The notes below the pieces were generated by a model. The model made no database searches. It worked only from the letters and a program-made list of their open reading frames with translations, and was not told the DNA's origin. The translations under genes were made by a program, and so were the position numbers. From Rhizobium sp. BT03 (lineage in GTDB: Bacteria; Pseudomonadota; Alphaproteobacteria; Rhizobiales; Rhizobiaceae), in contig NZ_CP125640.1 of assembly GCF_030053155.1 (NCBI RefSeq), forward strand, positions 2,294,001 to 2,358,000: a stretch of 64,000 nt of DNA. Direction: 5' to 3'. Shown in pieces: positions 17,377-25,621 of this stretch. Within the stretch, counting starts at the first letter, position 1. Each line of letters starts with the position of its first letter.

Positions 17377-18456
17377 ATGATGCGGAGCGCCGCGATCGAC
17401 CGACGCAATTTCGTCAAGGCGGCCGGACTGGGCTTCCTCGCCACCTTGGCGCCGAGGTCGCTGTTGGCGCTTGAACGGGCCGATGCGGTCTACGCCTCGG
17501 GCATTCGCACGGCAAACGGCTCCTTTGCCATCGCGACCGTGACCGAGCGCGGCGAGATCATCGATCGGGTGGCGCTTCCCGCCCGCGCCCACGGCATGGC
17601 CTTCAGCGCCGCCACCGGCAAGACCGTCGCCTTCGCGCGCCGGCCAGGCACCTATGCGATGATCTTCGACCCCTGGAATAAAAGCGAGCCGATCGTCATC
17701 AGCGCCAGGGAAGACCGGCATTTCTACGGTCACGGCGCTTTTTCTCCCGACGGTCGTTTGCTCTATGCCAGCGAGAACGACTTCGACGGCAATCGCGGCA
17801 TGATCGGTATCTACGACGCCAGCAACCGCTTCACCCGCATCGGCGAATTCGAGACCTACGGCATCGGCCCGCACGATATGACGGTTTCCGACGACGGACG
17901 CCTTCTGATCGTCGCCAATGGCGGCATCGAGACGCATCCGGATTTCGGCCGCACCAAGCTCAATCTCGGGGAGATGCAGCCGTCGCTGGTGCTGGTCGAC
18001 GCGGCGACCGGGGCGCTCATCGAAAAACATGTGCTGCCGGCGCAATGGGCGGAGCTTTCCACCCGCCACGTCGATCTCGACGACAAGGGCCGCATCTGGT
18101 TTGCCTGCCAGTACGAAGGCCACCGCAAGGATTTGCCGCCGCTCGTCGGCCATTTCGCCAAGGGCGAGGATCTTTCCTTCATCAACCTGCCGGAGCAGAC
18201 GACGCGCAGGCTTGCCAATTACGTCGGAGCGATTGCCGTCAATCGCAGCGAGGGCATCGTCGGCATTACCTCGCCGAAGGGCGGCGCCTCGGTGACCATC
18301 GACGCAAGGACGGGCAAGGTGCTGGCCGAGACCAGCGTTCCGGACGCCGCCGGCATCGCGCCGGCAAAAAGCGGCTTTGCCGTCTCCTCCTATGACGGCG
18401 ATTTCCTGTCGACGCGCAGCGACGTCGCCTGGGATCAGCACATCGTGCGGATCTAG
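17377..18456 (+). CDS. DUF1513 beta-propeller-like protein, probable Tat substrate
   Basis: The 359-residue product begins with a twin-arginine signal (IDRRNFVKAAGLGFLATLAP), suggesting export after folding, perhaps with a bound cofactor. The rest has repeated short beta-rich blocks such as HGAFSPDGRLLYASEN, MTVSDDGRLLIVANGG and LDDKGRIWFACQYEG, typical of a propeller and of DUF1513. The family is found beside imelysins and DUF1111 proteins. It ends the cluster; a repeat-derived hairpin follows directly. Confidence 0.88.
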   Translation: MMRSAAIDRRNFVKAAGLGFLATLAPRSLLALERADAVYASGIRTANGSFAIATVTERGEIIDRVALPARAHGMAFSAATGKTVAFARRPGTYAMIFDPWNKSEPIVISAREDRHFYGHGAFSPDGRLLYASENDFDGNRGMIGIYDASNRFTRIGEFETYGIGPHDMTVSDDGRLLIVANGGIETHPDFGRTKLNLGEMQPSLVLVDAATGALIEKHVLPAQWAELSTRHVDLDDKGRIWFACQYEGHRKDLPPLVGHFAKGEDLSFINLPEQTTRRLANYVGAIAVNRSEGIVGITSPKGGASVTIDARTGKVLAETSVPDAAGIAPAKSGFAVSSYDGDFLSTRSDVAWDQHIVRI

Positions 18457-18585
18457 AGCATGTCTCGCAAAAGTGTGCTGCGGTTTTGCCAGGCAAAGCG
18501 CAAAGCGCTTTTGCCGCAAAGACATGCGTAAGAACAAAGACCTAAAGCGTGACAAGCGAATCTGAAAGATCGCGACACGCTTTAG
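18457..18585. repeat. Two dispersed palindromic repeat elements between convergent genes
   Basis: The first (about 18457-18531) starts agagcatgtc, returns as gacatgc and contains the tcgcaaaagtg/gcggttttgc type core seen elsewhere in rhizobia. The second has exact 10-bp arms, CTAAAGCGTG at 18542-18551 and CACGCTTTAG at 18576-18585. The second arm contains the stop codon of the DUF2252 gene on the minus strand. Confidence 0.75.
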
Positions 18586-19658
18586 CCGGCGCGAGAATAG
18601 GCCTTCTGCTCGGCACTGACGCATGAGGCCGCGGCTCTTGCCGCCTCATGCAGCCATTCGTTTCCCCGTGCCTTGATATCGCGGAGGATCACGGCGACCG
18701 CCGCCGCATTGTTGGAATGGCAATTGGCGATCTCGAACCCCATCAGCTCGAGCATCGTCGGCGAAAGCAGGATTTCGGGGTGCCGGTCGATTTCGATCTT
18801 ACAGCTGTTCGGCGAGAGCCGGCGAACGAGGATGCGGCCGGAAACCTGGTAGTGCGGATCGACGCACCGCGCCCGCCCATTGGCGATCTCTCCCGCATGG
18901 ATCGCCACGTCCTCAGGTCTGTGGCGAAGCGACCAGGCGGACGGCAGCAGCGCCTTGGCCTCACGCAGCACCGGCCCGCCCTGCCATTCCGCATAGGCGA
19001 CGAAACGCGGCCGGCCGAGGCTGCCGGTGCCGCCGCTGCGCGGCTTCGCCACGAAAGGTCCCGAGCCGGGCGGCAGTGCAGCCGCAAGCGCCTTGGCATA
19101 AGCGGATGGCGGCGGCTCCTTGCCAGGAGGCAGCATTTCGTATTTCTCCCAGAATTCCCGGCGTTCGGAATTCGGCAGCATCAGCGCCTTGCGCAGCCAT
19201 TTGTGATCGCGCTCGAGGATGACGGGCAGTGGATTTTCAAGGCCTCTGCGATAGCCGGCGAGGATCAGCTCGCCGATCATCCGCACCGAGGGACCATCGC
19301 CGTTGCGCGCCAGGATGGCGCTTGCCGCAAGGCGAACGAGATCCAGCGCATAGGGCATCACCGCCGCATCGTCGAAATCATTGACGCCCCAGACGAGCCG
19401 GCCCTCGGCATCGCGCCAGGTGCCGAAATTCTCCAGATGCGTATCGCCGATCGCCAGCACCTCGGGCGCGCGGCCGAGCTCCGGGCAGATATCGAGGATG
19501 GTCTCGCACCAGCGCCAATAGGTGGCGCGCAGGAAGACGAAGCCGCCGCTTCGCATCTTCTCGTGTTTCTCCAGGAGATCGTCCGCGACGAGATCGGCCC
19601 CGAGTTCGCCGGCCAGCCAGGTCTCGAAATTCCGGACCGATTGCGATATCGTCGTCAT
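18582..19658 (-). CDS. DUF2252 family protein
   Basis: The 358-residue protein has the DUF2252 hallmark AIGDTHLENFGTW (about residue 70) followed by VNDFDDAAVMPYALDL, a pattern reminiscent of the catalytic and metal-binding loops of aminoglycoside-phosphotransferase-like kinases. A glycine-rich stretch FVAKPRSGGTGSLGRPRFV lies mid-protein. No substrate is known. I took the ATG at 19658, at the family N-terminus (TTISQSVRNFETWLAGE), rather than an upstream extension to 19733. Its TAA stop lies in a dispersed palindromic repeat. It is transcribed away from the thioesterase gene. Confidence 0.85.
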   Translation of the reverse strand: MTTISQSVRNFETWLAGELGADLVADDLLEKHEKMRSGGFVFLRATYWRWCETILDICPELGRAPEVLAIGDTHLENFGTWRDAEGRLVWGVNDFDDAAVMPYALDLVRLAASAILARNGDGPSVRMIGELILAGYRRGLENPLPVILERDHKWLRKALMLPNSERREFWEKYEMLPPGKEPPPSAYAKALAAALPPGSGPFVAKPRSGGTGSLGRPRFVAYAEWQGGPVLREAKALLPSAWSLRHRPEDVAIHAGEIANGRARCVDPHYQVSGRILVRRLSPNSCKIEIDRHPEILLSPTMLELMGFEIANCHSNNAAAVAVILRDIKARGNEWLHEAARAAASCVSAEQKAYSRAG

Positions 19659-19890
19659 GCGCCGGCGCTCCGTTCTTTCGAGGCATGACGCGGAGAATAC
19701 GCGCTGGACGCGAAGCTGCAATCGTCTTTGCACCGGCCTGTGTCACCGGCTTGCATGGCGACGGAAAGGCGAAAGGTTGCCCCGGCGACACGGCCGCAGC
19801 TTTCCATCGGCGCCGAGACCGATTTCAGCAATGTGCAGCTTGTCGAATCCGGCCCGCCATGCCACTTTCCCGGCTGCAAGAGGGGCAGAC

Positions 19891-20340
19891 ATGAGCGAGA
19901 CTGACAGGGGCGATTTCCGCGCGCGAATCCGCCGCAATTTTGCGCGGCAGGCGGCGATGGAGACGATCGGCGCGGAGCTGACGCGCGTCGAGCACGGCGT
20001 CGTCGAGATCGAGCTTCCCTTCGACGTCAAACTGACACAGCAGCACGGCATCCTGCACGCAGGCATCATTTCCGCAGCGCTCGATTCGGCCTGCGGCTTT
20101 GCCGCCTACAGCGTCATCGACCCCGAAGCCTCGATCCTGACGATCGAGTTCAAGGTCAATCTCATGTCGCCGGGGCGTGGCGATCGTTTCCTGTTTCGCG
20201 GGGAAATCACCAAACCCGGCTCCACCATCATCGTTGCCGACGGGCGAGGCTACGCGATCAGCGACGGGCCGGCGAAACTCATCGCCTCCATGACCGGAAC
20301 GATGATGGTGATCCGCGGCAGAGAAGGAATTACGGGATGA
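19891..20340 (+). CDS. PaaI family (hotdog-fold) thioesterase
   Basis: The 149-residue protein is a single hotdog domain with the PaaI/YbgC-type helix motif HGILHAGIISAALDSACGFAA and central strands LTIEFKVNLMSPGRGDRF. Such enzymes hydrolyse acyl-CoA thioesters; the acyl group here is unknown. The ATG at 19891 follows AGAGGGGCAG. The TGA stop overlaps the next start as ATGA, so the nucleosidase-like gene is translationally coupled to it. Confidence 0.88.
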   Translation: MSETDRGDFRARIRRNFARQAAMETIGAELTRVEHGVVEIELPFDVKLTQQHGILHAGIISAALDSACGFAAYSVIDPEASILTIEFKVNLMSPGRGDRFLFRGEITKPGSTIIVADGRGYAISDGPAKLIASMTGTMMVIRGREGITG

Positions 20341-20975
20341 AGTTTGAGCTGAAGTCGGTCGCGGGTAAATCCATGCTGTTCGTCATGGCGGCGGAGGCCG
20401 AATACGGCCCCTTCCTGCGGTCGCGCATCGAACCTTTGATGACCGGCGTCGGCCCGGTCGAGGCGGCGGTGGCGCTGACCAAGACGCTGGCGCGGCTGGA
20501 CGCCGCCGACGATCTGCCGGATCTCGTGGTTTCGCTCGGCTCGGCCGGCTCCGCCAAACTGGAGCAGACCGAAATCTATCAGGTAACCTCGGTTTCCTAC
20601 CGCGACATGGACGCCTCGCCGCTCGGTTTCGAAAAAGGCAGGACACCGTTTCTCGACCTGCCGGCGACACTCGAACTGCCGCTACGCATTCCCGGCATTG
20701 CCGAAGCCAGCCTTTCGACAGGCGGCAACGTCATTTCGGGCGCTGCCTATAGCGACATCGACGCCGACATGGTCGACATGGAGACCTATGCGGTGCTGCG
20801 CGCCTGCCAGGGTTACAAACTGCCATTGATCGGCCTGCGCGGCATTTCCGACGGCGCCGTCGAGCTGCAGCACATTTCGGGCTGGACCGAATATCTGCAC
20901 ATCGTCGACCGCAAGCTCTCCTACGGCGTCGACAGCCTGTTCACGGCGCTGGAGGACGGGGTTTTCTGGTTCTAG
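20337..20975 (+). CDS. 5'-methylthioadenosine/S-adenosylhomocysteine nucleosidase-like phosphorylase family protein
   Basis: The 212-residue protein belongs to the PNP/UDP phosphorylase fold: an N-terminal strand with FVMAAEAEYGPFL (where MTAN has the base-catalyst glutamate), VVSLGSAGSAKLEQTEIYQ, and a C-terminal DMVDMETYAVLRACQGY giving the M-E ribose-contacting pair, then LRGISDGAVE with an aspartate in the position used for catalysis. It probably cleaves the glycosidic bond of a purine nucleoside. It overlaps the thioesterase stop by four bases and is followed by a GC-rich hairpin, then guaA. Confidence 0.82.
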   Translation: MKFELKSVAGKSMLFVMAAEAEYGPFLRSRIEPLMTGVGPVEAAVALTKTLARLDAADDLPDLVVSLGSAGSAKLEQTEIYQVTSVSYRDMDASPLGFEKGRTPFLDLPATLELPLRIPGIAEASLSTGGNVISGAAYSDIDADMVDMETYAVLRACQGYKLPLIGLRGISDGAVELQHISGWTEYLHIVDRKLSYGVDSLFTALEDGVFWF

Positions 20976-20986
20976 GCCCTAAAAGC

Positions 20987-21008
20987 CGCGCGCCTTTCCC
21001 GGCGCGCG
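20987..21008 (+). terminator. GC-rich hairpin after nucleosidase-like gene
   Basis: CGCGCGCC and GGCGCGCG form an exact 8-bp stem with a six-base loop, 11 bp after the stop. There is no T-tract. Confidence 0.5.
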
Positions 21009-21089
21009 AGGGACAATCGGAACAATAAAAACCCGATGCCGCCGATTTCCCGGATTGCCAGGCGAAGCGCTTTTCATTAAAGCCTCGCC

Positions 21090-22652
21090 ATGACCCAGAC
21101 AGCACATCCCGACTCCGTTCTCATCGTCGATTTCGGCAGCCAGGTGACCCAGCTCATCGCACGACGCGTGCGCGAGGCCGGCGTCTATTGCGAAATCGTT
21201 CCGTTCCAATCGGCCGAAGAGGGCTTCAAGCGCCTCCAGCCGAAAGCCGTGATCCTGTCCGGCAGCCCGGCTTCGACGGTGGACGAGGGATCGCCGCGAG
21301 CGCCGCAGATCATCTTCGACAGCGGCCTGCCGGTCTTCGGCATCTGCTATGGCCAGCAGACGATGTGCATGCAGCTCGGCGGCAAGGTCGAAAGCGGCCA
21401 TCACCGCGAGTTCGGCCGCGCCTTCCTCGACGTCGACAAGGACTGCCAGCTGTTCGAGGGCCTCTGGTCCTCCGGCTCGCGCCATCAGGTGTGGATGAGC
21501 CATGGCGACCGTGTCACGGCGCTGCCTGACGGTTTCGAGGTGGTCGCCACCTCCTCCAACGCGCCCTACGCCTTCATCGCCGACGAGAAGCGCAAATATT
21601 ACGGCGTGCAGTTCCATCCCGAGGTCGTGCACACGCCCGACGGCGCCAAGCTGATCGGCAACTTCATCCACAACATCGCCGGCATCAAGGGCGACTGGTC
21701 GATGTCGGCCTATCGGCAGAAGGCGGTCGACGAGATCCGCAAGCAGGTGGGCGACAAGCGCGTCATCTGTGCGCTTTCCGGCGGCGTCGACAGCTCGGTC
21801 GCGGCACTGCTGATCCACGAGGCGGTCGGCGATCAGCTGACCTGCATCCTGGTCGACCACGGCCTGATGCGCAAGGACGAGGCGGCAAACGTCGTCGCCA
21901 TGTTCCGCGAGCATTACAATCTGCATCTGCTGCATGTCGATGCCTCGGACCGCTTCATCGGCGAGCTCGAAGGCGTCAGCGACCCGGAAACCAAGCGCAA
22001 GATCATCGGCCGGCTGTTCATCGAAACCTTCGAGGAAGAGGCAAAGAAGCTCGGCGGCGCCGATTTCCTCGGCCAGGGCACGCTCTATCCCGACGTGATC
22101 GAGAGCGTTTCCTTCACCGGCGGCCCGTCGGTGACGATCAAATCGCATCACAATGTCGGCGGCCTGCCGGAGCGCATGAAGATGCAGCTCGTCGAGCCGC
22201 TGCGCGAACTCTTCAAGGACGAGGTGCGCGCGCTCGGCCGCGAACTCGGCCTGCCCGACAGCTTCATCGGCCGCCACCCCTTCCCCGGCCCCGGCCTCGC
22301 AATCCGCTGCCCGGGCGGCATCAGCCGCGAAAAGCTGGAAATCCTGCGCGAAGCCGATGCGATCTATCTCGACGAAATCCGCAAGGCCGGCCTCTACGAC
22401 GCCATCTGGCAGGCCTTCGCCGTGCTGCTCCCCGTCCAGACCGTCGGCGTCATGGGCGACGGGCGCACCTACGAATTCGTCTGCGCGCTGCGCGCCGTCA
22501 CCTCCGTCGACGGCATGACGGCGGATTTCTACCACTACGACATGGAATTCCTCGGCCGCGCCGCAACCCGCATCATCAACGAGGTGCGCGGCATCAACCG
22601 GGTGGTCTACGACGTCACGTCGAAGCCGCCCGGCACGATCGAGTGGGAGTGA
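21090..22652 (+). CDS. guaA: GMP synthase (glutamine-hydrolysing)
   Basis: GuaA converts XMP to GMP using glutamine-derived ammonia and ATP. The 520-residue protein shows the class I amidotransferase domain first ([15 protein letters not shown] with the nucleophilic cysteine near residue 90; the FHPEVVHT histidine/glutamate pair near 180), then the ATP-pyrophosphatase P-loop [14 protein letters not shown] near residue 230 and the dimerisation C-terminus ending [11 protein letters not shown]. Length and domain order are standard. Confidence 0.98.
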   Translation: MTQTAHPDSVLIVDFGSQVTQLIARRVREAGVYCEIVPFQSAEEGFKRLQPKAVILSGSPASTVDEGSPRAPQIIFDSGLPVFGICYGQQTMCMQLGGKVESGHHREFGRAFLDVDKDCQLFEGLWSSGSRHQVWMSHGDRVTALPDGFEVVATSSNAPYAFIADEKRKYYGVQFHPEVVHTPDGAKLIGNFIHNIAGIKGDWSMSAYRQKAVDEIRKQVGDKRVICALSGGVDSSVAALLIHEAVGDQLTCILVDHGLMRKDEAANVVAMFREHYNLHLLHVDASDRFIGELEGVSDPETKRKIIGRLFIETFEEEAKKLGGADFLGQGTLYPDVIESVSFTGGPSVTIKSHHNVGGLPERMKMQLVEPLRELFKDEVRALGRELGLPDSFIGRHPFPGPGLAIRCPGGISREKLEILREADAIYLDEIRKAGLYDAIWQAFAVLLPVQTVGVMGDGRTYEFVCALRAVTSVDGMTADFYHYDMEFLGRAATRIINEVRGINRVVYDVTSKPPGTIEWE

Positions 22653-22821
22653 TTTTGGCCTATCAGAACGCCGCCGATAGCGCGCCAAAACCCTTAATAA
22701 CGCACTGAGAAAACAATAAATCATCTGCCGTCTATCGCCGGGCAAGCCTCGGGATAGACGGTCGATGGCAGGCCGCCGAACTCGTGACTCTGCTCCACAA
22801 GGCGACAGGCCTGAACGACCG
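22653..22821. other. Gap after guaA with two inverted repeats
   Basis: TTTTGGC...GCCAAAA brackets the first 37 bp, and CCGTCTATC (22728-22736) pairs exactly with GATAGACGG (22753-22761). Neither has a T-tract. No coding sequence is evident. Confidence 0.45.
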
Positions 22822-23052
22822 TCAGAGAAGACCCTTGCCCTTGAGATCAGCGGCGAAGGTGGCGAGCGGCATGACAAGCGTAAGCGGCTGGCTCTCCAGC
22901 GGCTCGGCCCCATAGGTGACGTACCATTGGGCCGCTCGCTCGTCCTTTGCGTCGATAATCAGCAGAACGCCGCCGGCTTCGGACGCGATCCGCAGGCAGC
23001 GAAGCGCCGCGGCCGCGAGGAGCTGTCCACCTAAACTAGGCTCGGATCGCAA
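22822..23052 (-). pseudogene. C-terminal remnant of a GNAT acetyltransferase
   Basis: About 75 codons on the minus strand encode GGQLLAAAALRCLRIASEAG, then LLIIDAKDERAAQWYVTYGA and LTLVMPLATFAADLKGKG. This is the second half of a GNAT domain (acetyl-CoA-binding helix onward), resembling the acetyltransferase toxins of DUF1778-GNAT modules. The first half, including the acetyl-CoA loop, is missing, and no antitoxin is nearby. An adjacent frame holds a possible further scrap (MARYRDIGCDPSLV) just upstream, suggesting a frameshift as well as truncation. It abuts the end of the broken WYL regulator. Confidence 0.7.
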
Positions 23053-23097
23053 CCGATATCTCTGTAGCGGGCCATCTGCCCCGGCGGCTCCCGGCGA

Positions 23098-23799
23098 TCA
23101 GTGGTCGGACCGGGAGGGCTGCTCGTCGCGCCACCGCTCCCAGCGGCGACGCAAGTCGCCTTTCCTTAGGCCGTTGCTCGCCTCCAGCACTTCGATCTTA
23201 AGCATGCGATCGGTTCGGAAATGACGGAAGTCCTGCCGTAATTCTCACCACGCGACAATCAGTCACGTTGCTTCACTGTAGCCGAGGATGACCGGCCACA
23301 CGACCCGCTCGGTCTCCTCCCCAGTATCGGATCGATACCGCAGGCGAAGCTTCCGATCTTCACGGATCGCATGGCGCAGTTCGTTCGTATCGACCGTGTG
23401 TGTCGGGGTGATCGTGCCAGGCTTTGCTCCAACGCTTGGCTCGGCGATGTATGGACGTAGCCTTTCGGGGATAACGGCTGCGATCTTGCTCACTACGTCC
23501 CGTGCCGCTGCGGATAACGCCTTATCGCCGCGTCCTGCGACCCATTGTGCACCCAGCACGATCGCCTCGATCTCGTCGGGCGTCAGCATCAGAGGCGGCA
23601 TGTCATAGGTAGGGTCGAGCAAATAACCGAAGCCGGCCTCTCCGACGATAGGGACCCCTTGGCCGATCAGGTCGGCGATATCGCGGTACACCGAGCGCCT
23701 GGACACTTCGATCTCTTCGGCGATTGCCGCGGCAGTCACCGGCCGGTTCGTACGGCGCAGGATCTGAATGATCTGAAACAGACGATCGGCTTTTCGCAT
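23098..23799 (-). pseudogene. YafY-type HTH/WYL-domain transcriptional regulator interrupted by two in-frame TGA codons
   Basis: From the ATG at 23799 the reading frame encodes an N-terminal HTH (RKADRLFQIIQILRR, SRRSVYRDIADLIGQGVPI) and a WYL domain. It meets TGA at codon 179 (23263-23265) and again at codon 185 (23245-23247), then stays open in the same frame to TGA at 23098 with a perfect family C-terminus (ELRQDFRHFRTDRMLKIEVL). Full length would be 233 residues, which is normal. The first TGA is probably a C-to-T change of an Arg codon; the second replaces the Cys usual at AW-C-ELR. The truncated product would keep the DNA-binding domain but lose part of the effector domain. Confidence 0.88.
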
Positions 23800-23810
23800 A
23801 ACTGCTGACT

Positions 23811-23836
23811 CCTGTTGCCATAATGCTGGCAACAGG
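23811..23836. promoter_or_regulatory. Operator-like inverted repeat between WYL regulator and VOC gene
   Basis: CCTGTTGCC (23811-23819) and GGCAACAGG (23828-23836) are exact complements with an eight-base spacer. It lies between the divergent starts at 23799 and 23897, the expected place for an operator of the YafY-type regulator. Confidence 0.7.
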
Positions 23837-23896
23837 CCTGTGCGACAAGGCCTGAGCGACGCGGCGCGCGTTTGCGGTCTTCTGGAAGGAAAAGTC

Positions 23897-24295
23897 ATGA
23901 AATTTGCCTCAACCCGGCTGATTGCCGGCAATATCAAGGCTGTGGTCGGCTTCTACGAAATGGTCACCGGACAATCGGCCGAGTGGTTGGCGCCGGTTTT
24001 CGCCGAGATCGTCACCCCTTCGGCGGCACTCGCCATTGGCAGCATGGAAACCGTACCGCTGTTCAAAGAAGGCAGCGCCGAGGCCGGCGCCAACCGAACG
24101 GCGATCATCGAGTTCATGGTGGATGACGTCGACGCAGAATATGCACGGCTGAAGGATAGGGTCGAAGTTGTTCATGAGCCTAAACTGATGCCGTGGGGCA
24201 ATCGGTCGGTGCAGTTCCGCGATCCGGAAGGCACGCTTGTCGCGTTGTTCATGCCGTTCACGGATTCGGCAAAGCAGCGCTTTGCGTCGCGATAG
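23897..24295 (+). CDS. VOC (glyoxalase/bleomycin-resistance-like) family protein
   Basis: The 132-residue protein shows one vicinal-oxygen-chelate unit: FASTRLIAGNIKAVVGFYEM at the start, IEFMVDDVDAEYARLK mid-protein and the ending NRSVQFRDPEGTLVALFMPF, in which the glutamate-type metal position is near the end. Members bind metals and act on small electrophiles or sequester drugs; the substrate is unknown. A GGAAGGA site precedes the ATG. It is divergent from the broken WYL regulator and shares the palindromic operator, so its control may be lost. Confidence 0.85.
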   Translation: MKFASTRLIAGNIKAVVGFYEMVTGQSAEWLAPVFAEIVTPSAALAIGSMETVPLFKEGSAEAGANRTAIIEFMVDDVDAEYARLKDRVEVVHEPKLMPWGNRSVQFRDPEGTLVALFMPFTDSAKQRFASR

Positions 24296-24384
24296 GCGCG
24301 GCCCTGACACTTAATATGATCGGGTAATGTCGGATCTTCCCGGTCCGGTTCGTCCTTGGGCCAAAGCCAAACGAGGAGAACGCC

Positions 24385-25012
24385 ATGAGAGACCTGATCC
24401 TGAAAATGTCCATATCGGTCGATGGTTTCGTCAGTGATCTGGATGGCCGGAACCACATGGATGTTCGGCGCCGATCAGGAGGCGAAGGATTGGAGCGTGG
24501 ATTATATAGGGAAAGCCGGCCTGCACATTATGGGCAGCCGCAGCTTCCTCGCCATGGCCCCCTTCTGGCCGACTTCCACCCTGGCCTTCGCGCCGCCGCT
24601 GAACCAGATCCCCAAGGCCGTCTTCTCACGACAGGGGCCGGCGATCCTCGGCAAGGTGGTGGCGACGCTCGATGACATCGGCGCCAAGGCGGGGACCGGA
24701 CAATCTCCAGGGCTGCAGCCCGGCGCGGAAAGCTGGGCGGAGGCCCATGTGGCAGGCGGAGACCTCGCGGAAGAAATCGCGACGCTGAAAGCCGAGGAGG
24801 GCAAACCGATCATCGCCCATGGCGGCGTGAGCTTTGGCCGCAGCCTGATCGCCGAGGGACTGGTCGATCAGTTCGCCCTGCTTGTGATCCCCGTGGCGCT
24901 CGGCAAAGGCCTGCCGTTATTCTCCGAGCTCACCGCGCCGAAGCCTCTCAAGCTGATGAGCTCGAAGGCTTTTCCAGGCGGCGCGGTGGCGCAGATCTAT
25001 CGGCCAGCCTGA
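24385..25012 (+). pseudogene. RibD C-terminal/dihydrofolate-reductase-like protein disrupted by a frameshift
   Basis: The start (RDLILKMSISVDGFVSDLDG) is typical of the YyaP/RibD-type reductases and follows GAGGAGAACGCC. Around 24456 the frame shifts by one base: the first frame turns to nonsense and stops at 24675, while the frame +1 continues the protein with WMFGADQEAKDWSVDYIG, GLHIMGSRSFLAM, HGGVSFGRSLIAEGLVDQF and IPVALGKGLPLFSEL to 25012. Rejoined, about 208 residues result, the normal length. There is no slippery sequence at the junction, so a real mutation (or assembly error) is more likely than programmed frameshifting. Confidence 0.85.
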
Positions 25013-25037
25013 ACTGGTCGCCGGAGGTCAGCCGGCT

Positions 25038-25583
25038 TCAGCGGCCGTAGGTGACCTCGATGGAGGCCTTGGCGAGCGTATTTGCCCTGACATAGAAACC
25101 AACCATGGCCCCGGGCGCGGTCTCGGGAAGCGGCAGCTTGTCGACCGAGAGCGCGTAGATGGTGAACTGGTAGTGGTGCGGCGCATCGCCGGCCGGCGGG
25201 CATGCGCCGCCATATCCTGACGTAGCGAAGTCGGTGTGGCCTTCCACGGCACCCGCTGGAAGTTTTTTCTCACCGCTGGCGCCAGTGGCGATTTTCGAGA
25301 CATTTGCGGGAATGTTGAAGACAGACCAGTGCCACCAGCCCGAGCCGGTGGGAGCATCCGGATCGTAAGCCATGACCGCAAAGCTCTTGGTTCCCTCGGG
25401 TGCAGCCGACCAAACGAGTTCCGGCGAGATGTTGCTGCCCGCGCAACCAAAGCTGTTGAAGACCTGCGCATCAGCCATGGACTTGCCTGAAGTCAGATCT
25501 TTCGAGGTGAGTTTCATTTCGGCCTGGGCGGCCGTGGCGCCAAAGACGGACGCGGCGAGAAGGACTGCTGTTATGAGACGCAT
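25038..25583 (-). CDS. YbhB/YbcL-type phosphatidylethanolamine-binding (PEBP) family protein, exported
   Basis: The 181-residue protein has a signal peptide (RLITAVLLAASVFGATAAQA, cut before EMKLTS) and the PEBP ligand-site motifs MAYDPDAPTGSGWWHW and YGGACPPAGDAPHHYQFTIY. The bacterial relatives bind small ligands and are periplasmic or cytoplasmic; function is unclear. It lies 38 bp after the AraC-type regulator on the same strand and may be in its transcript. Confidence 0.9.
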   Translation of the reverse strand: MRLITAVLLAASVFGATAAQAEMKLTSKDLTSGKSMADAQVFNSFGCAGSNISPELVWSAAPEGTKSFAVMAYDPDAPTGSGWWHWSVFNIPANVSKIATGASGEKKLPAGAVEGHTDFATSGYGGACPPAGDAPHHYQFTIYALSVDKLPLPETAPGAMVGFYVRANTLAKASIEVTYGR

Positions 25584-25621
25584 GCTGTTTTCCTGCGGTT
25601 GATGACGCCGGAAAACTACCG

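Noticed and set aside
20979..22913. 644-codon open frame antisense to guaA
   Set aside because: Low-complexity D/A/R/H-rich shadow of a strongly conserved gene; no family features or ribosome site.
23245..23265. Selenocysteine readthrough of the TGA codons in the WYL regulator
   Set aside because: One TGA replaces an arginine, the protein family does not use selenocysteine, and I saw no SECIS-like hairpin right after the codons. Mutation is simpler.
24440..24470. Programmed frameshift in the RibD-type gene
   Set aside because: No slippery heptamer, internal Shine-Dalgarno or downstream pseudoknot is evident.
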